Assembly (NCBI GenBank): GCA_021613335.1
Contig: JAJTWR010000305.1
Span: 739,001-803,000 of the forward strand
Direction: 5' to 3'
Source of the DNA: Whitmania pigra
Taxonomy: Eukaryota > Annelida > Clitellata > Hirudinida > Haemopidae
DNA length: 64,000 nt
Part shown: positions 10,401 to 23,004 of the stretch, piece after piece
How positions within the stretch are numbered: the first letter of the stretch is position 1
Layout of the letters: every line of letters starts with the position of its first letter
Notes under the pieces: generated by a model
Database searches by the model: none
Seen by the model: the letters and a program-made list of their open reading frames with translations, nothing else
Told to the model about the DNA's origin: nothing
Translations under genes and position numbers: made by a program

Positions 10401-13400
10401 TTTACGATAGACTCGACCAAACTGTAAGCTCAGGTTACATCGTGAGGTTAATCAATTTCAATTGGATTTTGAGTAATATATTTATTAAAATCAAAATATA
10501 AACATCGCATTAGCACTAAGTGATCCGCTTCTTACAACCAATCAGAGTGGCCAAAACGATGACCTACATGTTGTATCTCATTCACATAGAAGCATGTATC
10601 TACTTTGTCGTCTGCAAATACATCGGAGTGGGAACAGACGGCTGGGTGTGGTCTGGCAGAACACTTCCGTAAGGGACTTTCAATAAAAAAAATTATTATA
10701 ATTTGTCTCAATTTTTTGTTTACATTTATAATGGGAATTAGGCTTTTAAGTTTATTGAGTACTTATTCCGCGGTAATTAACCACTTTAAATACCTCAAGA
10801 TGGCATTTGTAGTGCAATCTTGAAATCAATTTGCCCACCGTAGGTATTGCATTCAAACCAGATTTTGGTTTGGCATTTTATGGTCTCTAAAAAATATTTT
10901 AAATTATTTGTTTAAATCAGATAAAAATATTTTTATTGCAAATATTTTCACAATAGGAACACATCAATTTTAATCAAATTGATATCAATGAAAATGCAAT
11001 CGTCCTAAGGAGAGATAATTTTCATACCTGCGAAAAGCATGCAAAAAGCAATTCGCGCCATCGATATATCAATATATGTTGTCAATCCAGGTATATACAC
11101 TGCATGTACCTGGCCACGAAAACTGCAGCTTGCATTGGTAATAACTGGCAGCCCACTATCAAGGAGGAATACCTTTTCATGACTGCTTATTGGCTCATTG
11201 GTCTCTTCATCTTTGCCCTACTCATTGGCCAGGTGTGTAGCCCTTAAAAATAATAAATGTAATATTAATAACAATGTCTTATTAACACTTTGTTAAAAGT
11301 AACGATTAAATAATGAATAATTATAAGAAATAAGAAAAAAATAACTATTACGAAATAATAATAATAACGATAATGACGAAACTGTTTCCATGCCAGATCA
11401 GGGACATTTTTCGATCCTCTGGCATGAACAGAGAACGGTACAGGAAGGCCATTGACCAAACGATGTTTTATCTCAAGTCTCTGGGCGTTCCTCCACAGCT
11501 TCAAGGCAGAGTGATGATGTGGTTCAATTTCAACTGGCTAAACTCAAAAACCCTTGGTAAAGTCTTGGCTTACTATATGTGTAATATTTATAGATGTCTG
11601 AAATATCAATAAATTTAATCTATTTTAAATAATCTGAATTATTGGTTTGCTGATAAAGTAAGAAATTAAGAAATTTCTAAACATAAATAACGAAAAGCAA
11701 TTTAATTCTGACTAATATTATTTAAAATTTGTTAATTTTTACAACTGAAGACGAGAACGCACTCCTCGATCCACTCCCTCGGAAAATGAGGACTGACCTT
11801 GCCATCCACGTGCATCTTTCTACACTCAGCAAGGTCAAACTTTTTCAGGTGAGAATGAAATGAATGAATTTTGGCGAATATGCTTCCACAACACCAAATG
11901 TGGATGCGTTGAAGATGTTTGTGGGAGGCTATGGACAAGTTCCCCATAATCGATTTGATATTTCGTGATTTCTGCAAAGCCATGCAAGTGATTTGTGGCT
12001 TCATAGTGTTTTCCCTGTTTTCTAAAATATTTTGTTTATTTTTTATTAAACTGAAGTCGAACAAAAGATTTTTGTTTAATTTAAAGATTTAAAATTATAG
12101 ATATATACTTTTTTTTTAATTTAAAACAAGTAAATAACAGCCTATGTATTTGTCCACATTAATTGTCAGGATTGTGAGAAAAGCCTACTTTACGATCTGG
12201 TGTTGAAGCTGAAACCTGTGCTATTCTTGCCCGGTGATTACATTTGCAAAAAGGTGGGTCTAAAAGACCAGTAACATAAAGAAAACTATACTTTGTATGT
12301 TACTATTACTTTTAATGCTATCATCACCATCACCATCACTATAACACTGATTCATCAAAACAGTCTTTAGAGATTATGGTAAAATCTCAGCTCACAAAAC
12401 TTAATCAGGTTGTCACCTTCCTTACAGGGTGAAGTGGGCACTGAGATGTACATAGTCAAAATGGGAATCATCGAGGTTGTTGGAGGACCAGGCAACAGCA
12501 TTGTCTTTGCCACCTTGAAGGAGGGCAGTGTCTTTGGGGAAATCAGGTGAGTGAATGAGTGGAATAGAATAACTTATGATGATGTGGCGAAGCCAGGTGG
12601 TCTGGCAAATTGGAATAAACTAATAAAACCCGTAAAAAAGTTTATCAAGATTATTCATTATTTAATATTTTATTAATGAAAATATAGGTGTTTTTCTTTA
12701 AGAATATCGATTTCTGAAATTTATTATTTCTTAAAATATTTTATTTGTTGCTCACATCGCCCAGGTAGAGTTTACATGTTATTATTTTTTAGTAATATAT
12801 TTTTATCTTGCTGTTAATTAAATTCCAGTCTGATGGCTCTCGCCGGAGGCAACAGACGAACGGCAGATGTTAGATCAAAGGGCTACTCACAGCTTTTTCT
12901 TCTGTCAAAGACCGACTTTGAAGAAGCTATGTCTGACTACCCTGAAGCCTACAAGATGCTGAAGCATAAATCCAAGTAATTAATCCAATTTTTATTAATG
13001 ACAATAACATTTTATATTTAATATAATTAATACTTTTTATAATAATAATATATAATTTATAAATGCAGAGTTATGACATATTACATTTATCGGCACTGAT
13101 TGTTAACTGAAAATATTAAGTTATTAAATGTTGACATATTATCAGAAAAAAGTTAACAAACAACAAAATTTTAAAATTGCTAAAATTTTTTATTAGCATG
13201 GGTTAAACATAAGAGTCAATCAAAGATTCAAAAAATAACAGTAAAATTGTTCTTATTATTATCTACGAATAACCACTACTACAATACTAATTCATTTCTC
13301 ATATTGGCACAAGGAAACTCCTTTCCCAAAACAAGAAACCTGACGACAAGGTGAAAGAAGAGCCTCAGGAAGCCCTATCAGAAGACACGGGACCAAAACT

Positions 13401-14327
13401 ATTTCAGACCGTTCTTAAGGTTGGCAGATCAACTTTGAAAATTTCCAAAATATATTAACTCGTAATACGTAAACTTCAGTTGTGTTGAATTATGAACAGG
13501 ATTTTCAAAGACCTTTTTAATTGATAAACGAGTCTTACTAGTTGAACAGCACCTTGTTAATTTTTTTTTGTCGAATTGTATTTTTTTTAGCTTAATTTTA
13601 TAATCATAACCAGGTTGTTGAAACAAACGAAGAACTAAGAAACAAACTGCCAGTTCTTAGTTTCCAGGCCTGGAGTTCAAATCCTACCCAGGCTCCAATC
13701 AGAAGATCAATCCACGATTCCGCTGACGATACGACGGAACCGAAAAAGAGGGGCAGAAAGAACAGAAGAAAAATTAAAAACAGAAAAGGCAAGAACGAAA
13801 CTTCTTCTGGCATCGAGATTCCGTTAAGTGAACACAAGGACAATTTATCAAACTTCATGAAATTGTCCCTGACTGAATCCATTACCAGCCTGAACGAACC
13901 TGCCAACGAAAGTATAAATCCGAGAAGAAAGAGTTACAGAAAACAAAGAGAAAGCCTCACAGACACAGAATCAAACACCAAAACTTTGCAAGAGGACAAA
14001 GGATGCCCACCAAAAGCTGCTGTCGGAGAACTTCCATCGCCTCAGACTTCAGGAAGCGGAGAAATCGTCTTCTTGCATCATACTGAATCCACAAATCAGC
14101 AACATCATGCCCACGAGAAACATAACAAACTCAGAGCAAAGGCCCTCGATTGTTCGGTTCAAAAAAATATAGGATGCTTAGAAGAAGTCGAATCTGTTCC
14201 TAATCACAAACCAACTTCAATTGGTCCGACCAGCTACCTGGCTTATCTGTATAGCAAGATGCACCTGAAAAATAAGATGGCTAGATCTAACAATTCAGAG
14301 GTCAATGCAGGTCATCAATCTGAATGA
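7414..14327 (+). CDS. Cyclic-nucleotide-gated cation channel, CNGB-like
   Basis: Fifteen exons join in frame into 1108 residues: 7414-7705, 8022-8216, 8536-9473, 9738-9788, 9984-10076, 10382-10446, 10546-10668, 11091-11232, 11397-11556, 11751-11848, 12170-12253, 12428-12546, 12829-12975, 13314-13419, 13614-14327. S1 (~163-186) contains [15 protein letters not shown]. After a ~250-residue Ser/Thr/Asn-rich insert comes S2 ([17 protein letters not shown], ~444-460), then S3 ([14 protein letters not shown]), S4 ([10 protein letters not shown]), S5 ([16 protein letters not shown]) and S6 ([17 protein letters not shown], ending ~633). The pore reads CIGNN. A C-linker precedes the cyclic-nucleotide-binding domain (~735-835: [29 protein letters not shown]). 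The basic C-terminal tail (872-1108) is low complexity. GQIRD and VVGGPGN favour CNGB over CNGA. It probably passes cations at the plasma membrane in response to cGMP/cAMP, as part of a tetramer. Confidence 0.9.
8182..8425 (+). repeat. Tandem duplication of a CNG exon 2 end and its splice donor
   Basis: About 102 bp (8182-8283) is repeated at 8324-8425. The unit contains the last ~35 nt of exon 2, its GTAAAT donor and the start of the intron. The second copy lies in the intron, has no acceptor in front of it, and is probably silent, though it offers a duplicate donor. Confidence 0.85.
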
Positions 14328-14384
14328 TTTAAATATCATCTAAGCTTTCATTTTTAAAATGCCTTTCTTTTTTAGATGTTCTCT

Positions 14385-14657
14385 TTCCTTTCAAAAATTT
14401 CAAAAATATATAAATTCGAAATACATAAAATTTAGTTGTGTTGCATTCAGAGACAGAATTCAGAGACCTTTTTAATTGCAAACTAGTCTTACTAGTTGAA
14501 CAGCACCTTAATTTGTTTTTGTCGTATGAGCTTATTATAACAATAAAAACCAGGTTGTTAAAACAAACGAAGAACTAAGAAACAAACTGCCAGTTCTTAG
14601 TTTCCAGGCTTTGAGTTCAAATCTTACCCAGGCTCCAATCAGAAGGTCAATCCAAGT
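14385..14657 (+). pseudogene. Partial copy of CNG intron 14 and start of exon 15
   Basis: Just past the CNG stop codon, sequence matching the end of intron 14 (13430-13613) and the first ~100 nt of exon 15 recurs, including ACCAG then GTTGTTAAAACAAACGAAG. It then breaks into lectin type-3 flank sequence. It is a non-coding duplication fragment. Confidence 0.75.
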
Positions 14658-14809
14658 TTTTGTTAAATTTTAGAATTTTAACTGGACGAAGCACAAACCT
14701 TTACAGGCATCAATCCTTGGATCATCCTTTGCATCACTCTAATAAATAAGTCTTGTAATTATGGTGATTTTCTAATATTCTAAAGTAATTTGTAAAAAAG
14801 AAATAAAAC

Positions 14810-15122
14810 CTACATCATAGCCAATGCATGAAGTGGCGGTTGTAATTTTATAAGGATTGCAATAAAATAGCAGACATTTTCTTGATAAATACCGATAATT
14901 GAAACTGATGCAAAACGCATGGATGTTACACAGAACCGCGCACTGTAATTCGTTCTGAGACCCACTGATTTCTTTTCTAGGGTCATCAAAAGCACAGGCT
15001 GGTATTGCAATCCAAAGTCATGCGATACGTTTTACAAGCATATGCATTGCTTTTGATTCCGAAATTTAATCTAATGATCAAACCTAATGAGCATTTCAAT
15101 GTAAAACAGAGCCTTGCCTGCA
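14810..15122 (-). pseudogene. Type-3 lectin PAN exon, frameshifted
   Basis: Nearly identical to exon 1 of the copy at 43359-44524, with signal peptide MQARLCFTLKCSLGL. Near the first PAN cysteine a net 5-nt loss (GATTGCAA then T in place of AGGAAG) shifts the frame and gives an early stop after LDCNTSLCF. The linker region follows (to about 14660), but no FTP exons are present. Confidence 0.8.
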
Positions 15123-16547
15123 TGGTGGAACGGCTTAAAGACATTGCATCTAAAATCTAATATTCCAAAATATAGTCTAGATTCCTTTGTTATCTTTGAA
15201 AACTGTCATGGTTACCACTATTCGTTTAGAAGAATAAAAAGAAAAAGCATGATTAATTGTGATCCTCTTTGTAATAGATTCTATTTAAGTACTTTTGAAC
15301 GGATAACGTACATTAAATACCTACCTAGTGAATACAGGGCCGCCTAATGGGGGATGGGCAAGTGCCTAGGGACTCGTCAATTTGTTGGGGACCTGCTCAA
15401 GTTTTAAAATGTTAAAATATTACTGCTGTAACTTGCGTTTCAATAACCGATACGTTTCTTATAAAAGGAGTGGTATTGGCTGTTCTGGGGGAATTGGTTT
15501 GGTGTGTCTCTCGAGTAGATTCCATATGATTTTCCTTGTGGCTTTGAGTTAAGTTAGTCTTACTTCATGCACTATTGATTTAATCGTCATGTTGACAAGA
15601 ACTGGAGCTTTGTATGACGTTTGAAGCCTTTAAAGACTAAATACATTGAGTCGTAGTGAAGAGTTAAATAGAGGCCTCAGATTAGCAATGTACCTATTAA
15701 CTGCTGCATATTTTATTGTGGCAATAAAGATTAGAATAGATGGGCATTTTGGGCTCTTGCATGCAATGTGAAGTACCGTTGAAAAGACTTCTTGAAACAC
15801 AAAAATGATGCGCCCGAGTTACATGCTTACATGTAATCGCAGGATTCAGCCAACCCCGAATGGGCTGGCATCTGCCTGGGTGATTGGCCCTCGTGATCGC
15901 ATCTCACCTGCGCCAGGTAAGTTTATTATGATCTTTGTCAAAGGAGACGAGAGTTGTAGCAATGGCTGTTTGATAAATGAGCTTTCATCATTAAATAAAA
16001 CATCTTTCTCTCGTCACTAACCTACCTGACTGTTCTGAAAAGGTTTTTTAAAACTTTGGTTGGCGGTTTTTTATTTTGAAACGTTAAGTTTTTACACGTT
16101 ATTTCTAATCGTTAATTATTTTTTTCTGCTTAAGTTTGTTGATTATTTTATTATGGCTCTATTTGTTTTTTAGCCATACATTTATGGAGTTGTGCTATGA
16201 ACTGGTCTAGGAATCATTAAGTGTTCCTTCAAAATTCTTTGCAAGCAAACCGCCAAACAATATTAAGAACATCAAGTCAAAAAGTGAAACATTATTTTAT
16301 TGAAATAGCTGACAACAACTATTGAAGTTCATTCCATCTGGGAATTCATTTGAAGTTAGAAAGTACCATTTTGTCCACAACTAATCTAAATTGTAAGAAC
16401 AATCGCCGCAGAACAATGTCAATTCTTCACAAATTGTTGACAAAAAATGCACAAAATTATACATATTTTATCTATATCTAACATGTTATGATCAAAATAC
16501 TTATTACTCTGATAAAACGACATAACTTAAACAATTCGGCTTTATTT
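15123..16547. repeat. Mosaic of duplicated flank sequences
   Basis: No gene is seen. The part 15123-15450 matches 44525-44860. The part 15660-16080 matches 18990-19390 and 26735-27030. The part 16195-16547 is the common type-1 lectin 3' flank. The boundaries mark recombination or insertion joints in the array. Confidence 0.6.
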
Positions 16548-17874
16548 TTAAAATCTACCGAAAACTTGAAATTCACACAAGGATAAATACCCACCATATG
16601 TACTGCTTAACTTTGCTTGGTAAGCTATGACGTACCTAGCTGAAGGAATAGAAGGTTCGCAGGAGACGGTAAACCAAGCTGCATTCACGGGGGGTCCCAG
16701 GTACACACCACAAAGAGGGTATTTGTTTCTGACGGGCGTCTTGACAAGCCAAGAATCATTTGTGACTCCGATGGTGAGGTTCTTATATCTTATAACTGAA
16801 TTATTTCAATGCAATTATGATATAATGCAATGATCAAATTAATGAACAGAACTAGGTGGTAAGAAATTCTAACAATTCATTTTCTTATGTTATAATTGCG
16901 TTGCTTTAAATATATTAATTGTTATTTATAGTCATAATTACATTATTAATATATTTTCAACTTTGTAATGAAGAAGCACTTTAACAACTTTGATCAAAAA
17001 TTCTTGCTCCAAAAGTATGATCATTTGGAATCTTTCAGGAAAATCATATAAAACCCCAGATACACACCGATAAGTGACAGATGCACATCGAAAACTTGTA
17101 TGAAATGAAAATCACAATCTTTTGCCATGAAGGACATCAATAAACTAACAATAGTTGCTGTCAGGAGAGAACCTGGCCAGGATGTTGACACTTGTGATGA
17201 TTACGTAATCAACCAAGTCGACCATGAACCAATTGTTCCTGGAATCACCTTCTGTTGTGTGAGAGCAACCGCTAGTAGAGATGGAAGTTCCATTCAAGTC
17301 ATCCACTGCTAACCAAGAATGATAAATAAAATCGCTAGTAATTCTTGTTGAACTCTGGCAAGATCTCTTGAATTTGGAAAGATTTTCACCTTTAAAATAA
17401 AATTGTTGAATAGGTTAGCCATTTTTCTTACTTTTGAGAAACCAAAATGAACCAGTATACTTACCACTATTGTAAATTTTACCACGTAAATTTGTACTCT
17501 GAAATATAAAAATGTTGAATGTTGTTGACTAAACATATAAAATAGTCTTTAAAGTAATTCGTGTTTACATCAAAACTGGAGCACAAATATTCGTTTGTGA
17601 TCATGAACGGAATTTTGCTAAACAGCAAACACGATCCAGATCCGACTAAGTAGTTGAAATTGACGCAGTATCTTTTAAGCACGCAAATAATTGCGCAGTG
17701 CAATTTGTCCCGAATGCCTTCCAATGATTCAGTCGGATTGTCCAAAGCGCATCCTGATCTTCCCTTGCAATCCAGTGTCCGTCGAAATATTTGGAGATTT
17801 GGTAGAGGCATTTGGCTGTTGGTTATTTTTATTACGGCTATAAAGATAAGAACATTCAAAAAGTGATTAGCCAT
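16548..17874 (-). CDS. PAN + fucolectin-type secreted protein, copy C (type 1)
   Basis: Exons on the minus strand are 17874-17569, 17498-17465 (34 nt), 17389-17150 and 16795-16548, giving 275 residues in frame. The start is the ATG of MANHFLNVLIFIAVIKITNS, a signal peptide; the upstream in-frame extension begins at GTG, so it is rejected. PAN features are LDCKGRSGCALD, HCAIICVLKRYC, FNYLVGSGSC and YLC. The FTP part has CQSST, YHSWLAVDDLNGTSI, GCSHT and NNWFMVDLVDYV, then PLCGVYLGP, ARYVIAY and LSLCEFQVFGRF. AATAAA lies 4 nt past the stop. Its role is inferred from the domains only. Confidence 0.85.
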
Positions 17875-18749
17875 GTTTTTAGTTAAGGATCTTTGGAACA
17901 CCTAATCAAATGACAAATTAATGTGGAAATGGAAAACTTTGCTCTTTTGGCTTGTTTAATGTGAGTCTTTAAATATAATAGCAGGAACTCACAGTTGCTA
18001 AGATACCTGGTTAATTCTAGAAGTTTTACAATTAATTTAAACAATGCAATTAACTTTTATTTTTGAAATTTTCTGTAATGGTCCTCGCTCGTTTGGGGTT
18101 CCATCAATCAACTGCACCTGACTCACCATCTATGTGCATCCTGCCCTGATGATGAATTCTTCACGCGACAACAATGTATATATTGTTGAGAAGATACAAA
18201 ACGAATATTGATTTAATTTTTTGAAAGAAATTATGAAAATGCATTTGTGACGCACCCAAGCCATTGTCCTTGTTGTAAAATGATAAATTGTGTTAATTGG
18301 TCACGTCACTGGAAGATCAGCAAAGTAGCGAAAATCGATCCATAAATTTCCAAACCCATTGCTACTCCAGAAAGCATCAAAGGGATTCACCGACTAATTT
18401 AGGGTTAAAGATTCTGAACGTTAGATGATGAAATTGTTGTTCTGCATCAAACTCTGACTCTGATGTCATTGAATGTACACTTCATGAGAATGTCAGTGTC
18501 TTATCAACCTCACTAAATCACTTTAAGTTACACATCTAGTCATCATTCTTTATTCGAATAAGAATATTAGTTATTTTTAGTCTAAAGGGGTTGAATTCAT
18601 TTTTAATGAATTGAAAGCAGACGTGGCCTTTCGGCAGTCCTATTATTGTGGAATATTTTATTCTAAGCAACGCCAAAATAATTAAGTCGAAAAAAAAATA
18701 AGAACTCAAATTAAATTTAATTCACATAATACCTTTACAGTGCATACAG
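17875..18749. repeat. Upstream repeat block shared by several lectin copies and the SLC66A2 flank
   Basis: Matches 28709-29173 plus 30390-30830, and 54379-55310 upstream of SLC66A2. It includes the stretch around GTCACGTCACTGGAAGATCA and the intact site AGCGAAAATCGATCCAT. That same site carries the hAT insertion in the 29 kb copy. No gene is seen. Confidence 0.65.
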
Positions 18750-18938
18750 CTACTCATGAATTTGGAAAACAGTTTTGCCACAGTATCTGTTGCCGGTATC
18801 TTCGCGGACAAACGTCGGACTGTAACAAAAATTTTGGAAGTCCGTTTTATAAGTATATGCATCTCCTTTGCTTTCGAAATGTAATATAATGGTCAAACCT
18901 AACAGGCATTTCAATGTTAAACAGAGCCTTGCCTGCAT
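18750..18938 (-). pseudogene. Chimeric fragment: type-3 lectin signal peptide fused to antisense SLC66A2 5' end
   Basis: From 18938 down to about 18840 the minus strand encodes a type-3 signal peptide (MQARLCLTLKCLLGL ... DAYTYKT). The rest of the PAN exon is missing. The remaining sequence, read on the plus strand (about 18758-18838), matches the start of SLC66A2 exon 1 at 55319. The junction is abrupt, so this is a rearrangement scar with no functional product expected. Confidence 0.75.
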
Positions 18939-19850
18939 GGAGGAACGGCTTAAAAATATCGAATCTAAAATCTTATTCCAAAATAGTCTAGATTAGCAAT
19001 GTACCTATTAACTGCTGCATATTTTATTAAGACAATAAAGATTAGAATGGATGGGCATTTTTGGACTCTTGCATGAAATGTGAAGTACCATTGAAAAGAC
19101 TTCTTGAAACACAAAAATGATGCGTCCGAGTTACATGCTTACATGTAATCGCAGGATTCAGCCAACCCCGAGTGCAATGGGCTGGCCTCCGCCTGGATAA
19201 TTGGCCTTCGTGATCGCGTCTCACAAGTTTATTATGATTTTTATCAAATGTGGCGAGGGTTGTAGTAATGGCTGTTTGGTAAATGAGCTTTCTTCATTAA
19301 ATACAACAACTTTCTGTTGTCACTAATCAACCTGACTGTTCTGAGGAAGTTATTTAAAACAGTCTTTGGATGGCGGTTTTTCTTGCTTTGAAACTAATCG
19401 TTAATTATGTTTTTCCTCTTAGGTTTTTTAAATATTTTATTATGCCTCCATTTGTTTCTTAGCTTTAAATTATTTTTTCGAAATTTATGGAGATGTGCTC
19501 TGAACTGGCCTAGGAGTCATTAAGTGCTACTTCAAAATTCATCGCAAGCAAACCGCTACACAACATTAAGAACATCAAGTCAAAAAGTGAAACATTATTT
19601 TATTGAAATAGCCGACAACAACTATTGAAGTTCATTCCATCTGGGAATTCATTTGAGGTTAGAAAGTACCATTTCGTCCACAAGTAATCTAAATTGTAAG
19701 AACAATCGCCGCAGAACAATGTCAATTCTTCACAAATTGTTGACAAAAAATGCACAAAATTATACATATTTTATCTATATCCAACATGTTATGATCAAAA
19801 TACTTATTACTCTGATAAAACGACATAACTTAAACAATTCGGCTTTATTT
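18939..19850. repeat. Duplicated type-1 lectin flanks
   Basis: The part 18990-19390 repeats 15680-16080, and 19490-19850 is the common type-1 3' flank with AATAAA on the minus strand near 19600. No gene is seen. Confidence 0.6.
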
Positions 19851-21182
19851 TTAAAATCTACCGAAAACTTGAAATTCACACAAGGATAAATACCCACCAT
19901 ATGTACTGCTTAACTTTGCTTGGTAAGCTATGACGTACCTAGCTGAAGGAATAGAAGGTTTGCAGGAGACGGTGAACCAAGATGCATTCACGGAGGGTCC
20001 CAGGTACACACCACAAAGAGGGTATTCGTTTCTGACGGGCGTCTTGACAAGCCAAGAATCATTTGTGACTCCGATGGTGAGGTCCTTATATCTTTTAACT
20101 GAATTATTTTAATGAAATTACGATGCAATGCAATTATCTAATTAATGAACAGAACTCTGTGGTAAGAATGTCTAACAATTCATTTTCTTATGTTATGATT
20201 GTCGTAATTGAATTAAATATATTAATTGTTATTTATTGCCATAATTATATTATTAAATTAATTTTGAATATTGCAATGACAAAGAAATTTAACAACCTTG
20301 ATCAAAAATTCTTTCTCCAAAAAAATGATCATTTGGAATCTTTCAGTAAAATCATATAAAACCACAGATACACAACGATAAGTGACATATGCACCTCTAA
20401 AACTTGTATAAAACGAAAATCACAAACTTTTGCCATGAAGGACATCAATAAACTAACAAAAGACGCTGTCAGGAGTGGACCTGGTCAGGATGTTGACATT
20501 TTCGATGATTACGTAATCAACCAAGTCGACCATGAACCAATTGTTGCTGGAATCACCGTCTGCTGTGTGAGTGCAATCGCCAGTGGGAACGGAAGTTCCA
20601 TTCAAGTCATCCACTGCTAACCAAGAATGATACATCAAATTGCCAGAAATTCTCGTTGAACTCTGACAAGATCTCTTGAATTTGGAAAGATTTTCACCTT
20701 TAAAATAAAATTTTTTAATAGATTTGCCATTTTTCTTACTTTTGAGCAACCAAAATGGACCAGTAAACTTACCATGATACTTTATTTTACCGCGTAAATT
20801 GGTACTCTGAAATATAAAAGTGTTGAATGTTGTTGACTAAACATATAAAATAGTCTTTAAAGTAATTCGTGTTTACATCAAAACTGGAGCACAAATTTTC
20901 GTTTGTAATCTTGAACGGAATTTTGCTAAACAGCAAACACGATCTAGATCTGACTAAGTAGTTGAAATTGACGCAGTATCCCTTAACCAGGCACATCATT
21001 GCGCAATGTAATTTGTCCCGAATGCCTTCCAATGATTCAGTCGGATTGTCCAAAGCGCATCCTGATCTTCCCTTGCAATCCATAGTCCGTCGAAATATCT
21101 GGAGATTTGGTAGTGTCATTTGGCTGTTGGTTATTTTTATTACGGCTATAAAGATAAGAACATTTAAAAAGTGATTAGCCAT
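19851..21182 (-). CDS. PAN + fucolectin-type secreted protein, copy D (type 1)
   Basis: Exons on the minus strand are 21182-20877, 20806-20773 (34 nt), 20697-20458 and 20098-19851, giving 275 residues. The signal peptide starts MANHFLNVLIFIAV, and this copy shows that the MANHF-type ATG is the family start. The PAN domain has TMDCKGRSGCALD, HCAMMCLVKGYC, NYLVRSRSC and NLC. The FTP domain has CQSST, YHSWLAVDDLNGTSV, GDCTHT and NNWFMVDLVDYV, and exon 4 continues with LTIGVTNDSWLV, PLCGVY and LSLCEFQVFGRF. Exon 3 ends DSVF, where its sisters read DSNY. Confidence 0.85.
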
Positions 21183-22600
21183 GTTTTTAGTTAGATCTTT
21201 TCGGAGAACATAATCAATTGACTTATAACTGTGGAAATCTAGAGTTATAAGCTCGTTTGGTGCGGTGAAAATAATTATTTCAATAATTACAATAGAGGTT
21301 CGTCGTTGCTAAGTTACCTGGCTTTTTCTAAAAGATTTAAATTAAAAGGCTATCGAATTTCTTTTGTCTTGAATTTTTCAGTTATTTCTTAAAGAATTCT
21401 AGATGTTTCTCATTAATTTTAAATTGTGTTCAATGTAAGAATCGTGCAATATGATATATATTTTAAACGGTGAACATTGTCGGGATTGCATATGGCAATC
21501 CATCGACCAGAAACCCAGATAAAAACCAGAAAAAAATTCGCATATCCCTTCCAAGCCGTTGTTGTTGTTGTGAAACGATAAATTGGTAACTCGACACATT
21601 TGGAAGATTAATAATATAGAACCCAGAAGTTGGTGAGGCAGCCATTTGCCCTGGGGATTCCACCTAGACAATTCCTTCCCTGGTGATGAATTTGTCGCGC
21701 CACAACAACAATGTATGTATCGAATCAATAGCACAGATGCCTAGAAACAAAAACATATTGATTTTATTTTTCGAAACAAACAAATTCTTAAAAAATGCAT
21801 TTCGCATAAACCTTCCAAGCTATTGTCGTTGTTGTGAAGGCATAATTCGGTAGTTCGACACATTTAGCAGATTAATAACATAGGCACCAACCAACTGTCC
21901 CTGGGATTCTACCTAGGCAATTTCAATGCCCTGATGATGAATTTGTCACGCCACAACAACAATGTATTGAATCAATAGTATTCTTAAAAAATGCAATTCG
22001 CATTATGAACCTCTTTCTGGATGCAATCAGTTTTCTAAAATTGTGCAACTTATGACTTTCTCAGAGCAAATTACTGCGACTTAAATCAATACCTGCACAC
22101 AAGCAACTAGAATGTTTCGTTTGAATATTGGTTTAGCGTTGAAGACTGCTAGACAGAGTTTAGATACTAGATCGAGCAAGCATTTAAGCCTTCAGATTTC
22201 CTCGTCGCAACAAATCAAAACAGCTGCATCTCATTTACAGAATGCTGCGAACTAAATCAAAACTATGGAAAACCTGGAAGTGTGGGCGACGGGGACAAGA
22301 TCAAACACTATAGTTTTCATAAAACCTGTCGTAACTCTATTATTAAGTACTACGCATCCCTTGAACTTAATCTGCTTTGGAGCATAAACATAGGTATATC
22401 CCATAGATACATCAGTAGAACAGAAGGTCCGAAATAGTTGGTAAACCAAGACTGTAAATCAATATTTGTAAGCAAAGATTTGTAAACCAAAATTTGTATC
22501 TATTAATGAGACTAACAATGCACTCAACATTGGATTTATACAAACTTTTAATTTGTTTTCTGTTGAGATTTGTTACTTCAGCGTCTGAAGCAGAATTACA
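21183..22600. repeat. Duplicated upstream sequence with an internal ~240-bp imperfect tandem repeat
   Basis: No gene is supported. Two imperfect copies of a block lie at about 21530-21770 and 21790-21990. Both contain a stretch close to TTCGACACATTT, then a segment ending GATGATGAATTTGTC and ACAACAACAATGTAT. The part 22080-22330 matches 47300-47585 near the gypsy element. The open frames in this block are not conserved between copies. Confidence 0.5.
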
Positions 22601-22603
22601 AGT

Positions 22604-22795
22604 TTAGAAAACCTCAAGTTCACACAGGCATAAAAATCCTCCAAAGATTAAGTTCACAGGCACCTGGTGAAGTATAACGTATCTAGCGGGTGGTACCGAC
22701 TGACAATTGATTGTGATCCATGTGGCATTCGATCTAGGACCAGTGTAGACACTACAGAGTGGGTATTGATTTTTAATTGAAATTTCGACAGATCC
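22604..22795 (-). pseudogene. Orphan FTP second-half exon (lectin exon 4)
   Basis: The minus-strand frame encodes NQYPLCSVYTGPRSNATW, then TINCQS, PARYVILHQV, GGFLCLCELEVF and a stop. This is the C-terminal half of the FTP domain, closest to type 2. The usual exon start (TIGVTNDSW) and all other exons are absent, so it is a truncated relic. Confidence 0.8.
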
Positions 22796-22889
22796 TCACC
22801 AACATCACAATCATCATCATCAACAAAACAGTTGCTGAAACTTTACAATAACAAGTAATTAAATTTTAACTTTTAAGTTACTACTGTTT

Positions 22890-22984
22890 GGGCGACTCGT
22901 CGTAACAGCCCGGCGAAAAATAGCCCCGTCAAAACAGCCCCGTCAATGTAGCCCGGTGACAAAATAGCCCGGCGACAAAATATC
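22890..22984. mobile_element. One-ended fragment of the CCCCGTCAAAATAG hAT MITE family
   Basis: Begins GGGCGACTCGTCGTAACAGC and continues with units such as GCCCCGTCAAAACAGC and GCCCGGCGACAAAATA, as at the left end of the 1549 element. No right inverted end is found, so the copy is truncated. Confidence 0.75.
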
Positions 22985-23004
22985 ACATATGATAAAATGA
23001 TAGA

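Noticed and set aside
17127..17312. Plus-strand frame MKDINKLT... opposite lectin exon 3
   Set aside because: Antisense shadow of the FTP exon.
17654..17866. Plus-strand frame MKLTQY... repeated opposite lectin exon 1
   Set aside because: Antisense shadow of the PAN exon; some of the stop-free length is a by-product of the codon usage.
17875..17901. Upstream extension (FQRSLTKN) of type-1 lectin frames
   Set aside because: The extension opens with GTG or TTG rather than ATG in every copy and is absent from copy D; the MANHF-type ATG is the better start.
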